A stretch of DNA of 42,127 nt from Candidatus Polarisedimenticolia bacterium (GTDB taxonomy: Bacteria > Acidobacteriota > Polarisedimenticolia > Gp22-AA2 > AA152). Under the pieces are notes generated by a model, which saw only the letters and a list, made by a program, of their open reading frames with translations, searched no databases and was not told where the DNA came from. The DNA lies in NCBI GenBank assembly GCA_035764505.1, contig DASTZC010000029.1:1-42127 (forward strand), written 5' to 3'. Positions within the stretch are counted from its first letter, which is position 1. Each line of letters opens with the position of its first letter. This document shows positions 22,560 through 30,911 of the stretch, piece by piece. A program made the position numbers and the translations under genes.

Positions 22560-23255
22560 ATGGTGCCGCGCCGCTCCTACCTGCACGATTACTTCCAGGC
22601 CGCCATCGTCGCCATCATCATTGCCTTGTTCGTGCGCACCTACCTGGTGCAGGCCTTCCAGATTCCTTCCGCCTCGATGGAGCGCAGCATCCTGGTGGGC
22701 GACCACGTCCTGGTCAACAAGTTCATCTTCGGGCCGCTGTCCAGCCGGGTCGGACACGACATCCTGCCGGTGAGCGAGGTGAAGCGCTTCGACGTGATCG
22801 TCTTCAAGTTCCCCGACGCTCCGGAGAAAGATTACGTCAAGCGGGTGATCGGCGAGCCGGGAGACGAGGTGAAGATCGAGAACGGCGTCGTCCTGGTCCG
22901 CCGTGCCGGGAACACCACCTTCGACACGCTGTCCGAGCAATACGTCCAGCACATCGACCCGATCGACGGGCCGGATCCCGATCACTTGAACAACCGGGAG
23001 CCGTTGAAGGTCCCCGCCGACAGCTACTACGTCCTGGGCGACAATCGGGACGACAGCCGCGACAGCCGGGACTGGGGGTTCGTGCCGCGTGACCAGATCC
23101 GCGGCAAGGTGCTGATGGTCTACTGGTCCGTGGACCTTCCGCCCCCGCCCCTGGAGAATGCGCCGGAGAAAGGCGGACTGGCGGCGATGTGGGACTCGCT
23201 CTCCAACAGCTACGGCCGCACCCGCTGGGGCAGGACCTTCCACGTCGTCCGCTGA
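22560..23255 (+). CDS. lepB: Signal peptidase I
   Basis: A 231-residue S26 serine peptidase anchored by one N-terminal helix (about residues 12-28). The nucleophile serine is in IPSASMERS (Ser39) and the general-base lysine in DYVKRVIGEPGDEV (Lys94). The conserved GDNRDDSRDSRDWGFVP box is present towards the C-terminus. The enzyme removes signal peptides on the outer face of the cytoplasmic membrane. In this window it could act on the TolC-like, kelch/MopE, six-Cys and protease products. It starts immediately after the lepA stop, so translation is likely coupled; the ribosome-binding site (CTGGAG) lies in the lepA tail. Confidence 0.95.
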   Translation: MVPRRSYLHDYFQAAIVAIIIALFVRTYLVQAFQIPSASMERSILVGDHVLVNKFIFGPLSSRVGHDILPVSEVKRFDVIVFKFPDAPEKDYVKRVIGEPGDEVKIENGVVLVRRAGNTTFDTLSEQYVQHIDPIDGPDPDHLNNREPLKVPADSYYVLGDNRDDSRDSRDWGFVPRDQIRGKVLMVYWSVDLPPPPLENAPEKGGLAAMWDSLSNSYGRTRWGRTFHVVR

Positions 23256-23270
23256 GGGCACAGCACTCCG

Positions 23271-23798
23271 ATGACTCTTTCCGCCCGGGTGGCCGACATC
23301 ACGACCCTTCAGCTCGATGCGATCGTCAATGCGGCGAACGAGGAGCTCGCTCCGGGTGGGGGCGTCTGCGGTGCCATTCACCGCGCCGCAGGACCGGAGC
23401 TGGCGCGCGCCTGCGCGGCGCTGGGTGGATGTCCGACCGGGGAAGCGCGCATGACGCCGGGCTTCCGGCTGCCGGCGAAATGGGTGATCCACGCGGTCGG
23501 ACCGCGCTGGCAGGGAGGCGGGAGCGGCGAGGCGGAGCTTCTCGCGGGAGCTTACCGCAACGCCCTGCGGCTGGCTTCCGAGCGCGGCCTGCGCAGCATC
23601 GCCTTCCCGGCCATCAGCACCGGGATTTATGGATATCCGTTACCCGAAGCGACCGGCGTCGCGGTCGCGACCATTCGCGAGGCGCTGCGCGCCCCTTCGT
23701 CGATCGAGACGGTCGTCTTCGCCTGTTTCAGCGACGAGGTCCTGTCCGCGTACCGGCAGGCCGGTGTGGAGGATATGAACCATGGGGAGCCATCATGA
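23271..23798 (+). CDS. Macrodomain ADP-ribose hydrolase/deacetylase
   Basis: A 175-residue protein consisting of a single macrodomain of the MacroD/YmdB type. The ADP-ribose-binding motifs are IVNAANEELAPGGGVCGAIH (residues about 17-36, with the conserved Asn-Ala-Ala-Asn and glycine loop), IHAVGPRW, and FPAISTGIYGYPLPEA. Members hydrolyse O-acetyl-ADP-ribose or remove mono-ADP-ribose from proteins or nucleic acids; sequence cannot tell which. It begins 15 bases after lepB and overlaps the PPK2 gene by 4 bases (ATGA), implying coupling. No sirtuin or ADP-ribosyltransferase is seen nearby. Confidence 0.9.
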   Translation: MTLSARVADITTLQLDAIVNAANEELAPGGGVCGAIHRAAGPELARACAALGGCPTGEARMTPGFRLPAKWVIHAVGPRWQGGGSGEAELLAGAYRNALRLASERGLRSIAFPAISTGIYGYPLPEATGVAVATIREALRAPSSIETVVFACFSDEVLSAYRQAGVEDMNHGEPS

Positions 23799-24694
23799 AG
23801 CCGCGTGAGGAGCGCAGGGTCGAGCGATTCATCGACCCGTTCCGGATTACCGACGGCAGCGGTTTCCGGATGGACGACATCGACCCCGCCGACACGCGAG
23901 GGGTGAAATCCAAGGAGGAGGCCGAAGGGCTGCTCCGGCGCGGCGTGACCATGCTCGCGGAGATGCAGGAGAAGCTCTACGCGCAGGACCGCTGGGCGGT
24001 CCTGCTGATATTCCAGGCGATGGACGCCGCGGGGAAGGATGGCGCCATCAAGCATGTCCTGTCGGGCATCAACCCGCAGGGATGCCAGGTCTACTCCTTC
24101 AAGGCCCCCTCTTCGGAGGATCTGGATCACGACTTCATGTGGCGCTGCGCGCGCAACCTGCCGGAGCGGGGGAGGATCGGGATTTTCAACCGCTCCTACT
24201 ACGAAGAGGTCCTGGTGGTGCGGGTCCACCCGCACTTCCTCGACGCACAGCGGCTGCCGCCCAGGCTGGTCACCCGGAAGATCTGGGAGGAGCGCTACGA
24301 GGATATCAACGGCTTCGAGCGCTACCTGTCGCGCAACGGCGTCTTCATCCTCAAGTTCTTCCTACACGTCTCGAAGGAGGAGCAGAAGCGCCGCTTCCTG
24401 TCGCGCCTGGAGGAGCCCGAGAAGAACTGGAAGTTCTCGCTGGCCGACGCCCGGGAGCGCGAGCACTGGAAGGAATACATGAAGGCCTACGAGCGGATGA
24501 TCCGCCGCACCAGCGCGCCGCACGCCCCCTGGTTCGTCATCCCGGCCGACCACAAGTGGTTCACCCGGCTGGCGGTGGCCGCCGCCATCGTGGACGGGCT
24601 GAACGGCCTCGATCTGCAATTCCCCAAGGTCGACAAGGCCAAGCGGCGCGAGCTGGAGAAAGCCCGTCTGGCGCTCCTGGCCCAGAAGGACTGA
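23795..24694 (+). CDS. Polyphosphate kinase 2 family nucleotide phosphotransferase
   Basis: A 299-residue P-loop kinase of the PPK2 family, using inorganic polyphosphate to phosphorylate nucleotides. Walker A is FQAMDAAGKDGAIKH (Lys81). The second motif is GRIGIFNRSYYEEVLVVRVH, and the lid segment carries basic residues (HVSKEEQKRR). The QAMDAAGKD form resembles class III enzymes acting on both AMP and ADP, but class assignment is an inference. The frame is open much further upstream; the real start is ATG at 23795, overlapping the macrodomain stop. It is the last gene of the operon and converges on the protease gene, with a 104-base gap lacking a clear terminator. Confidence 0.9.
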   Translation: MKPREERRVERFIDPFRITDGSGFRMDDIDPADTRGVKSKEEAEGLLRRGVTMLAEMQEKLYAQDRWAVLLIFQAMDAAGKDGAIKHVLSGINPQGCQVYSFKAPSSEDLDHDFMWRCARNLPERGRIGIFNRSYYEEVLVVRVHPHFLDAQRLPPRLVTRKIWEERYEDINGFERYLSRNGVFILKFFLHVSKEEQKRRFLSRLEEPEKNWKFSLADAREREHWKEYMKAYERMIRRTSAPHAPWFVIPADHKWFTRLAVAAAIVDGLNGLDLQFPKVDKAKRRELEKARLALLAQKD

Positions 24695-24798
24695 ACAAAC
24701 TCCATATCATCTCGTCGAGAATTTCCAACGACCATGGAGCTGCCTTGCAGATGCTTACCCGGCGGCCTTGAAGCCGCGCTCCAACTCCACCCCTCGCC

Positions 24799-27054
24799 CT
24801 AGCGAATTTCGAGGTAATCCACCTTGAGTGTGTCAAGCGACGAGCCGCCGCCCGCGACGGTATCTCTCACCTGAATGTAGATATGCCCCATCAACCCTGC
24901 ATCGTCGAAGGCGTAGTCAGTTCCCCCGACGATGTCGAAAGCTTTATTGACGAGGGCTCCACTGATGGCCGAATAGTTGACTCCGTCGGTGGAGTAATAG
25001 AACTGGAAGTTGTCCCCATCCGGGTTATTCGGTCGACTGGCCTCGATATGCAGCAAGTGTCGCGATGTCCCACAAGGGGTCTTGGTGAACTTCCAGGTAT
25101 GGGTCAGGCCCCCGGAGGTTTCCTTCAGCACCTCGTATGTATCATTCGAAGTAAACGTCGCCGTGTAATTGTTTTGGAAGATCTGGCCAGGATTCGTCGA
25201 GTAATCCGACGAGGCAACCTTGTTGGCTCCGGCGATGAGGCTGATATTCCCCGTAATGGCCAGCGCGAAGGGCTGGTTGCTCAGGGGCTGGTTGAAAGCG
25301 GTGACCTGGACGGTCCAGGCGCCGATGGACGGATTGAACCGCAGCACGTCTTCCTCGACATTGAGGTGATCGGCAGATCCGCCGGTGTCAGACTGATGGG
25401 GGCTGTTGGTGGTGAAGACATTCCCCTTGTACTGGGGGCCGTTGCTCGGGCTCTTCACCAGCAAATCGAGATCGTTCACGAGCTGCGTCGCATCGGCGTC
25501 GTAGGTGACGCGCGGCGGATCGGTCCAGACAAGGGTCGCCTCAAGAGGCTCTGTCCCGCCGCCGCTGGGCACGTTGACCGACACCTGACGAAGATCGGCG
25601 GCCGAGTCCATTCCCGCCTTGTCCTGGCAGACGACCAGCTTGCGCGTGTCCCCAGAGAAATAGAGGGCACTATCCAAACGCATCCTGCCCCATCCCTGGG
25701 CATTGTTCGGATAGCGAGGAGCCGCAGGATTCGGATAGGCGCCCGAACCGGTCATCTCCTCGGCGCTGTTGATCATTACGGCCTTCAGCAGCGCGGCAGA
25801 AGGGAGAAGCGTGGGCGATCCTCCAGAAGTGCCTCCGGGATAGTATCCCGCCCGGAAGTACTGGCGTACGAGGGCGGCATTGCCCGACGCAGCGGGATGA
25901 GAAAAACTGGTTCCGGATACCGTCTCATAATTCGTGGCTCCGGAAAGGCAACCGTCCCCGGTGTTCGGAGACGCAGTGCATACGCCCTCACCCGGTACCA
26001 TGAGCGTAGGCTTGATCCGTCCGTCGGCCGAAGGGCCCCAGCTGCTGAATGTCGAGACGTTCTGGGCCTGGTCTCCGTTTTGCGATGAACCAACCGTGAT
26101 GACGTTCTTTGCTTGTGCCTCGCACCTTATGTTGCTCAGGTTGGCTGGTGATCCGCACGTCTCGAGGGGACAGTTCACGTCGGCTGTGCATGCTGTGCCA
26201 CTGATTTGACACGTATTCCCCTCGGGTGGCACCTGGCAGGGTCCCGTTCCTTGCGGGCAATCGCTGTCCACATGGCACGGCGCTCCGCCTTCGCAGTTTC
26301 CTCCAAGGCAGGTTTCATGGGGACAATCGGCTTGGACCGAGCACGCAGTTCCGTGGCCCTGACAGACATTATGATCTTCGTTGCCCGCTCCGATTACTAT
26401 CAGATAGTCTTTGTGATCCCACGCGAACTGGTCCGTTTGTTCGGCTGACTTGTTGTAATTCCTGTTGCTGCCGGTTCCGGGATTTACCGTCCCAAAGCCC
26501 TCGGAGATAATTCTGGAACCTAGATCAAATGAAGGCTGGAAGATCTCAGCCGTGAGCCGCGGAAGGCCAGTCACTGGGTCGGTAGGCTGACACTGCCCAA
26601 CTCCGATATCGAACACGGCGAGTCTTGCAGCATAGGCGTGGCCATCCATTCCTTCCCAGCTGTTGTAGGTTTGTATTGCATTCGGGGCATCGCCCAGAAT
26701 CGTCCCGGCATCATGAGTTCCGTGCGTGCTCATGCAGGTTCCCGGGGAGCAGCTGGCAATGGTCCAGGACTGCACTTTGCGGTGCAGCGATCCAACCGAT
26801 CCATTGGGGTTCGCGCAATCGAAAGGACGGTTTGGGTCGGAGAGCCCAGGGTGATCCATCCAGGGCCCGCCATCGGCCATCGTCACAAGCTCTCCGCTAC
26901 CGCTCAATCCCTTCGTGTACAGAATCCGGTTTCCTTCAGAAAAGGTCTGCAGGACCCAGGTCGCCTTGTCGTTGGCCAGGACCGCAACTGCGACCATGGC
27001 AAGGGTGAAAGCGACCGTGGTCCAAACGATCCTTCGCTTGGCGGTAACAAACAT
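24799..27054 (-). CDS. Secreted subtilisin-family (S8) serine protease with a 12-cysteine insert
   Basis: A 751-residue exported protease. An N-terminal signal or anchor helix (residues 8-27) is followed by the S8 domain, which resembles the KP-43-type branch. The catalytic residues can be placed: Asp61 in VTMADGGPW, His111 in MSTHGTHDAGTI, Ser383 in SGTSFSHPAAS. The oxyanion Asn225 is in VIGAGNEDHN. Directly after it, residues 231-300 form an insert with three four-cysteine units (see separate finding), and the fold resumes at AQAKNVITVGSS. A C-terminal beta-sandwich ends with DTLKVDYLEIR. The ATG at 27054 has a G-rich site (GGGGGG) just upstream; the longer frame adds no signal. It stands alone, convergent with ppk2. 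Confidence 0.87.
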   Translation of the reverse strand: MFVTAKRRIVWTTVAFTLAMVAVAVLANDKATWVLQTFSEGNRILYTKGLSGSGELVTMADGGPWMDHPGLSDPNRPFDCANPNGSVGSLHRKVQSWTIASCSPGTCMSTHGTHDAGTILGDAPNAIQTYNSWEGMDGHAYAARLAVFDIGVGQCQPTDPVTGLPRLTAEIFQPSFDLGSRIISEGFGTVNPGTGSNRNYNKSAEQTDQFAWDHKDYLIVIGAGNEDHNVCQGHGTACSVQADCPHETCLGGNCEGGAPCHVDSDCPQGTGPCQVPPEGNTCQISGTACTADVNCPLETCGSPANLSNIRCEAQAKNVITVGSSQNGDQAQNVSTFSSWGPSADGRIKPTLMVPGEGVCTASPNTGDGCLSGATNYETVSGTSFSHPAASGNAALVRQYFRAGYYPGGTSGGSPTLLPSAALLKAVMINSAEEMTGSGAYPNPAAPRYPNNAQGWGRMRLDSALYFSGDTRKLVVCQDKAGMDSAADLRQVSVNVPSGGGTEPLEATLVWTDPPRVTYDADATQLVNDLDLLVKSPSNGPQYKGNVFTTNSPHQSDTGGSADHLNVEEDVLRFNPSIGAWTVQVTAFNQPLSNQPFALAITGNISLIAGANKVASSDYSTNPGQIFQNNYTATFTSNDTYEVLKETSGGLTHTWKFTKTPCGTSRHLLHIEASRPNNPDGDNFQFYYSTDGVNYSAISGALVNKAFDIVGGTDYAFDDAGLMGHIYIQVRDTVAGGGSSLDTLKVDYLEIR

Positions 27055-27392
27055 TTCGACCCCCCCGAAGTGGAATCCCCTGTGGCCTTCTCGAAGGAAG
27101 AGAGCTTTCGGCGTCGGCACCGCGCGCGAGAAGATCACGCCCACCGGCGCAATCCAGAGGGACATCCTCCGGATTCCTGCGATGTCTTGCTGACGGTTCC
27201 ATCACTGCCTGTTCCCATACATTGCTCGGATCGAGAGATCTGGTTCCACGAAAAAACGAGGAAAGTGACCCGGCAGATACCGGTTTTGTAATCCCCCCTG
27301 GGTTGATTCCTCCCCTCCCGATTCCTATATTCCCCCGGGGTCAGGTAAAGCTCTGCCCTCGATGCTCTTTTGGGATGCTGAGGAGGATCATG
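27055..27392. other. Divergent intergenic region between the protease gene and 27393
   Basis: 338 bases without a supported gene. It is locally less GC-rich and holds a strong plus-strand promoter (27303-27331) and the G-rich ribosome-binding site of the protease. I saw no RNA gene or clear hairpin with a T-tract in it. Confidence 0.6.
27303..27331 (+). promoter_or_regulatory. Sigma-70 promoter for the gene at 27393
   Basis: TTGATT (27303-27308), 17 bases, then TATATT (27326-27331). Spacing is optimal and each hexamer has five matches or close. The leader would be about 55 bases, ending with AGGAGG before the ATG. Confidence 0.65.
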
Positions 27393-27758
27393 ATGAAGCG
27401 GTTCGGCGGCGAGCGGGGCGAGGGGCGCATGGGGACTCTGTTCGCCCTGGCGCTGGTGGCGACGATGATCTACCTCGGGTTCAAGGTGGTTCCCGTGATG
27501 GTGAACTCCTACACCTTCAAGGACTTCATCGAAGAAGAAGCGCGCTTCGCCTCGGTGCGGCGCGACGACGAGGAAATCGTCAGCCGGGTCTACAACAAGG
27601 CGCGCGAGCTGGAATTGCCGATCAGCAAGGAAATGATTCACACCGAGCGCAGCAACTCGCGCTTCGACATCGCGGTGAGCTACTCGATCCCCATCGTGAC
27701 TCCCGTCTTCACCTACGAGTACAAGCGGGACGAGAAGGTCTCCTCGCCTCTCTTCTAG
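27393..27758 (+). CDS. DUF4845-like single-helix membrane protein
   Basis: A 121-residue protein. A basic, Gly-rich N-terminus (MKRFGGERGEGRMG) is followed by one membrane helix (about 14-34) and a soluble domain. That domain has a helical segment (YTFKDFIEEEARFASVRRDD) and two beta-strand-like stretches (FDIAVSYSIPIVTPVFTYEY). The arrangement resembles the DUF4845 family of small anchored periplasmic proteins of unknown function; the match is by eye. ATG at 27393 is favoured over the adjacent ATG at 27390 because AGGAGG then sits six bases upstream. It has its own promoter, and the DUF2892-type gene follows 119 bases later on the same strand. Confidence 0.65.
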   Translation: MKRFGGERGEGRMGTLFALALVATMIYLGFKVVPVMVNSYTFKDFIEEEARFASVRRDDEEIVSRVYNKARELELPISKEMIHTERSNSRFDIAVSYSIPIVTPVFTYEYKRDEKVSSPLF

Positions 27759-27877
27759 CACTCGCTCCGCGAAAACCTCTACCGTCGATTTCGGAGAGCG
27801 CCTCCTCTATGGGAGGCGCTTGCGCGCGGCACACCCCTTGCAGGAGCGCGGGCAAGGTGGGAGATAGGAGTCTGCGA

Positions 27878-28360
27878 ATGCTGCCCGCAACGACGGACCG
27901 TGTGACCCGGAATACGCCGGACGATGTGAACGAAAGGATTCGCCGGATGACCGAGGCGAACATCGCCCGCTACTCCTGCGGCGGTCCCGATGCGATCGAT
28001 CGCCGGCTGAAGCAACTGGACCATGAATGGGACATCGAGCGTTATCTGGAGACGATGGCGCCGAGCCTGACCCTGATCGGGATGGCGCTGGGGCTGACGG
28101 TCAACCGGAAATGGTTCGCCCTTCCGGTGATTGTCCAGGGGTTTTTCCTGCAGCATGCTCTGCAGGGATGGTGCCCCCCCCTGCCGTTCCTGCGGAGCCT
28201 GGGGGTACGGACGACGTCGGAGATCGAGCAGGAGCGCTACGCACTCAAGGTGCTGCGCGGCGATTTCTACCAGGCTTCCGAGCCGATAGGCGAGGAGATC
28301 CGTAGCATCGACGCGGCGTTGCTCGCGGTGCGCCTGAGCACCGAGGGCGCCGAGATCTGA
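27878..28360 (+). CDS. DUF2892-type small membrane protein
   Basis: A 160-residue protein whose central hydrophobic hairpin (about residues 66-100, TLIGMALGLTVNRKWFALPV then VQGFFLQHALQGWCPPLPF) and the following LRSLGVRTTSEIEQERYALK resemble DUF2892 (YgaP-like membrane) proteins. The N-terminal 60 residues are charged and helical. AGGAG lies eight bases before the ATG at 27878. The longer open frame upstream is out of register with any start signal. The family has no firmly assigned role; some relatives are fused to rhodanese domains, which is not the case here. It is convergent with the cyclodeaminase gene, only 18 bases away. Confidence 0.65.
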   Translation: MLPATTDRVTRNTPDDVNERIRRMTEANIARYSCGGPDAIDRRLKQLDHEWDIERYLETMAPSLTLIGMALGLTVNRKWFALPVIVQGFFLQHALQGWCPPLPFLRSLGVRTTSEIEQERYALKVLRGDFYQASEPIGEEIRSIDAALLAVRLSTEGAEI

Positions 28361-28378
28361 TGCATCGAGGGGACTGGC

Positions 28379-29008
28379 CTACCTCTCCAGCCGCTGCGCG
28401 ACGATGCCGCGCGTCTCCTCCAGGAGCTTCGTCGCCTGCGCTTCGAGCTTGTCCATCCGCTCGTCGAGACGCCGGTTCAAATCGGCATCCGGAATGCTCT
28501 TCAAATTGATGCGAACGTTCATGGCCGCCCCGGAGACTCCCGCGTGCGCCAGGTGCGCCGCCACGCCGGCATCGGACGCGGCGTTCGGATTGCCGTGCTT
28601 CGCCACCTGCTTGATCTGCTCCATGACCGCCAGGCAGGTCTCGGCGGTCTTGACCGGGATCTCGGTGGCAAAGCGGCTGGCCTTTTCGATCGCCTCGCGC
28701 CGCGCCGCCTTCTGCTCCGGGGTCTCCTTGGGGAGCCGCATCGCCTTGGAAACCTCGTCGTAGGACTCCGAATCGCGATCCACCAGCGCCAGGAGATCCT
28801 TCTTCAATCCCGACAGAGCGTCACGGCTTTTCTGCATCTCCTCGGTAACCGACTCGTACTTCGCCTTCCCGAGCGTCAGCTCGCATACCATTCCGCCGAG
28901 CGCCGCCGCGATCCCCCCGGAAAGCGCCGCCGCGCTGCCGCCGCCGGGGGTGGGGGTGCCCGCTCCCAAAGACTCCACGAACTCCTTGAGCTTCATGTCG
29001 ACCAGCAT
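28379..29008 (-). CDS. Cyclodeaminase/cyclohydrolase family protein (FTCD C-terminal type)
   Basis: A 209-residue protein equal to the stand-alone cyclodeaminase half of formiminotransferase-cyclodeaminase. It opens with LKEFVESLGAGTPTPGGGSA, the folate-binding Pro-Gly-Gly-Gly-Ser motif. A long helical region follows, with SDAGVAAHLAHAGVSGAAMNV near residues 145-165. Members release ammonia from 5-formimino-tetrahydrofolate or hydrolyse methenyl-THF. ATG at 29008 is chosen; a second Met four codons on is equally possible. The frame extends further upstream but without a better start. It follows hutI after 107 bases, supporting a histidine-catabolism or one-carbon role. The transferase half is missing. 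Confidence 0.85.
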   Translation of the reverse strand: MLVDMKLKEFVESLGAGTPTPGGGSAAALSGGIAAALGGMVCELTLGKAKYESVTEEMQKSRDALSGLKKDLLALVDRDSESYDEVSKAMRLPKETPEQKAARREAIEKASRFATEIPVKTAETCLAVMEQIKQVAKHGNPNAASDAGVAAHLAHAGVSGAAMNVRINLKSIPDADLNRRLDERMDKLEAQATKLLEETRGIVAQRLER

Positions 29009-29050
29009 GGAACGCCTTCGCCTCCTTCTCCAGAAAGACAGCCTCATTTC

Positions 29051-29080
29051 ACAGTAGGGCTCCGAAGCCGCGTCTGTCAA
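29051..29080 (-). promoter_or_regulatory. Candidate promoter between hutI and the cyclodeaminase gene
   Basis: Minus-strand TTGACA (29080-29075), 18 bases, then TACTGT (29056-29051). It would give a leader of about 36 bases to the ATG at 29008. It suggests the cyclodeaminase gene can be expressed apart from hutI. Confidence 0.45.
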
Positions 29081-29115
29081 GACCTACCGGGCAGTGAGGG
29101 GCGAGGCCGCCGCCC

Positions 29116-30393
29116 TCAGGGCCCTCCGGCCGCGAGGCGGTCGCGGACCAGCCGCCCCTTCTTGATCACTTTCTCGACGTGGTTCACCCCGAAGTGGTAG
29201 ACGAGATGGTCATGGTTCGGGACGGAGAGCACCTGCAGGTCGGCCTGCTTTCCCTCCTCGAGGCTTCCGAGCCGATCGGCCAATCCGAGGGAGTGCGCCG
29301 CATTCAGCGTGGCGGCGGTGATCGCTTCGGCGACGCTCATTTTCAGCGTGAGACAGGCAAGCAGGAGGACGAGCGGCATCGCCTCGGTCGGGCAGGTCCC
29401 CGGGTTGCAGTCGGTGGCCAGTGCCACCGGCACGCCCGATTCGATCAGGCGGCGCGCCGGGGGATGACGCGGGGACATCAGGAAGAAGGCCGCGCCCGGG
29501 ACCAGGATGGCGCTCACGCCCGCGGCAGCCATCGCCTCAATCCCGGCGTCGGAGATGAACTCGAGATGGTCCGCGGAGGCGGCCCCCAGCCGGGCGGCGA
29601 GCTCGGCCCCGCCGCCGGAGGAGAGCTGGTCGGCGTGCAGCCGGGGCTGCAGGCCATGTCGGCGTCCCGCTTCCAGGATGCGCTCAGCCTCGGCCGGAGA
29701 GAAGGCGCCGCGCTCGCAGAAGACGTCGCAGTAATCGGCCCAGCGCCCTTCGGCCACGGCCGGAATCATCTCTTCGGCGACGATCTTGATGTAAACGTCG
29801 CGGGCGGCGCGGTGCTCTCTCGGTACGGTGTGCGCCCCCAGGAACGTGGGCACGATCTCCACCGGGTGGCGCGCCGCGGCTTCCCGGATCGCGCGCAGCT
29901 GCTTGATCTCCGATCCGAGGTCCAATCCATAGCCGCTTTTCGCTTCGCAGGTGGTGGTGCCCCACTCCAGCATCCGGTCGAGCCGGGCCAGCGAGCCGCT
30001 CAGGAGATCCTGCTCGCCGGCGCCGCGCACCGCGTCGACGGTGCTGAGGATGCCCCCGCCGGCGGCGGCAATCTCCTCGTAGCTGCGGCCGCGCAGCCGC
30101 ATCTCGAACTCCCGCTCGCGCGAGCCGGCGAAGGGAAGATGGGTGTGCGGATCCACGAATCCCGGAATTAGGGTGCGGCCCGAAACATCCAGGCGCCGGC
30201 CTTCCGGCTTGAGGGTGACTCTGGCGGCCAGCTCGCTCGACGGACCGGCGAAAAGGATCGTCTCGCCGGCGATGGCCACGCCGGCATCGGGAACGACTCG
30301 CAGCGCTGCCAGATCCTGACCGGTGCGCGGCGCAGGCCCGACGGGCGTTGCCAGCTCCGCGGCGTGCTCCAGGATGAGGTCCGCTTCCTGCAT
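29116..30393 (-). CDS. hutI: Imidazolonepropionase
   Basis: A 425-residue amidohydrolase that opens 4-imidazolone-5-propionate to formiminoglutamate in histidine degradation. Metal ligands can be seen: GFVDPHTHLPFAGSRE (His83 and His85), FLGAHTVP, RLHADQLSSGGG, SADHLEF, and the Asp of ALATDCNPGTCPTEAMP. Substrate-site SGYGLDLGSEIKQLRAI is typical of HutI. Length is normal. The ATG lies five bases after the divIVA stop, so the gene sits in the same transcript as cell-division and RNase genes. Histidine ammonia-lyase and urocanase are not in the window. Confidence 0.94.
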   Translation of the reverse strand: MQEADLILEHAAELATPVGPAPRTGQDLAALRVVPDAGVAIAGETILFAGPSSELAARVTLKPEGRRLDVSGRTLIPGFVDPHTHLPFAGSREREFEMRLRGRSYEEIAAAGGGILSTVDAVRGAGEQDLLSGSLARLDRMLEWGTTTCEAKSGYGLDLGSEIKQLRAIREAAARHPVEIVPTFLGAHTVPREHRAARDVYIKIVAEEMIPAVAEGRWADYCDVFCERGAFSPAEAERILEAGRRHGLQPRLHADQLSSGGGAELAARLGAASADHLEFISDAGIEAMAAAGVSAILVPGAAFFLMSPRHPPARRLIESGVPVALATDCNPGTCPTEAMPLVLLLACLTLKMSVAEAITAATLNAAHSLGLADRLGSLEEGKQADLQVLSVPNHDHLVYHFGVNHVEKVIKKGRLVRDRLAAGGP

Positions 30394-30398
30394 CGCTC

Positions 30399-30911
30399 TC
30401 AGGAGCCGGGCAGCGATTCCGGGGGTTTCTGCTTGATGAAGGTGAGCTTGTCGGCGATCTCTTCTTCCTGGCGGTGCATCTCCAGCAGCTTGAGGTGCTG
30501 CTCCACCAGACTGCGGACCCGGCGCTCGAAGGTGTCGCGCTCCAGCTTCAAGCCGCGGATCGAGTCCTCCAGCTGGGAAACCTTCTTCTGGGCCTGATCG
30601 ATCAGCCGCTGGCCCCGCATCTCCGCCTCGCGCATCAGGAGGCGCCCTTCCTTCTTGGCCTCCTCCTTCATCTCCTCGGAGAGCTTCTGGGCGGTGAACA
30701 GCGTTTCCTTCAGGATGCGCTCGCGCTCGGTGAGGTCTCCGAGGGTGGCTTTGAGGAGCGAGGTCTCCTCGCGCAGCTTGCTGACCTCGTTGACCACCTT
30801 CTCGAACTCCTCCGAGACGAAGTTGAGGAAGGAGTGCACCTCTTCCTTGTCGTAGCCCCGCATCTTGACCGCGAAGCGGTGCCCGCGCACATCCAGCGGC
30901 GTGATTCTCAT
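30399..30911 (-). CDS. DivIVA-domain coiled-coil protein
   Basis: A 170-residue protein beginning with the DivIVA/GpsB membrane-targeting domain (RITPLDVRGHRFAVKMRGYD, then KEEVHSFLNFVSEEFEKVV). A long coiled coil follows, rich in Leu/Glu/Lys/Gln heptads (about residues 30-155), with a Pro-containing tail. Family members recognise membrane curvature and recruit cell-division or polar-growth factors. It overlaps yggS by 4 bases (ATGA) and is followed by hutI. The yggS-divIVA neighbourhood resembles the division-gene surroundings of many bacteria. There is no ftsZ or sepF nearby, so a division role is an inference. Confidence 0.88.
   Translation of the reverse strand: MRITPLDVRGHRFAVKMRGYDKEEVHSFLNFVSEEFEKVVNEVSKLREETSLLKATLGDLTERERILKETLFTAQKLSEEMKEEAKKEGRLLMREAEMRGQRLIDQAQKKVSQLEDSIRGLKLERDTFERRVRSLVEQHLKLLEMHRQEEEIADKLTFIKQKPPESLPGS

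Noticed and set aside
24695-24798. Terminator between ppk2 and the protease gene
   Set aside because: Small inverted repeats (TCTCGTCGAGA, CTCCAT/ATGGAG) are present but lack a T-tract.
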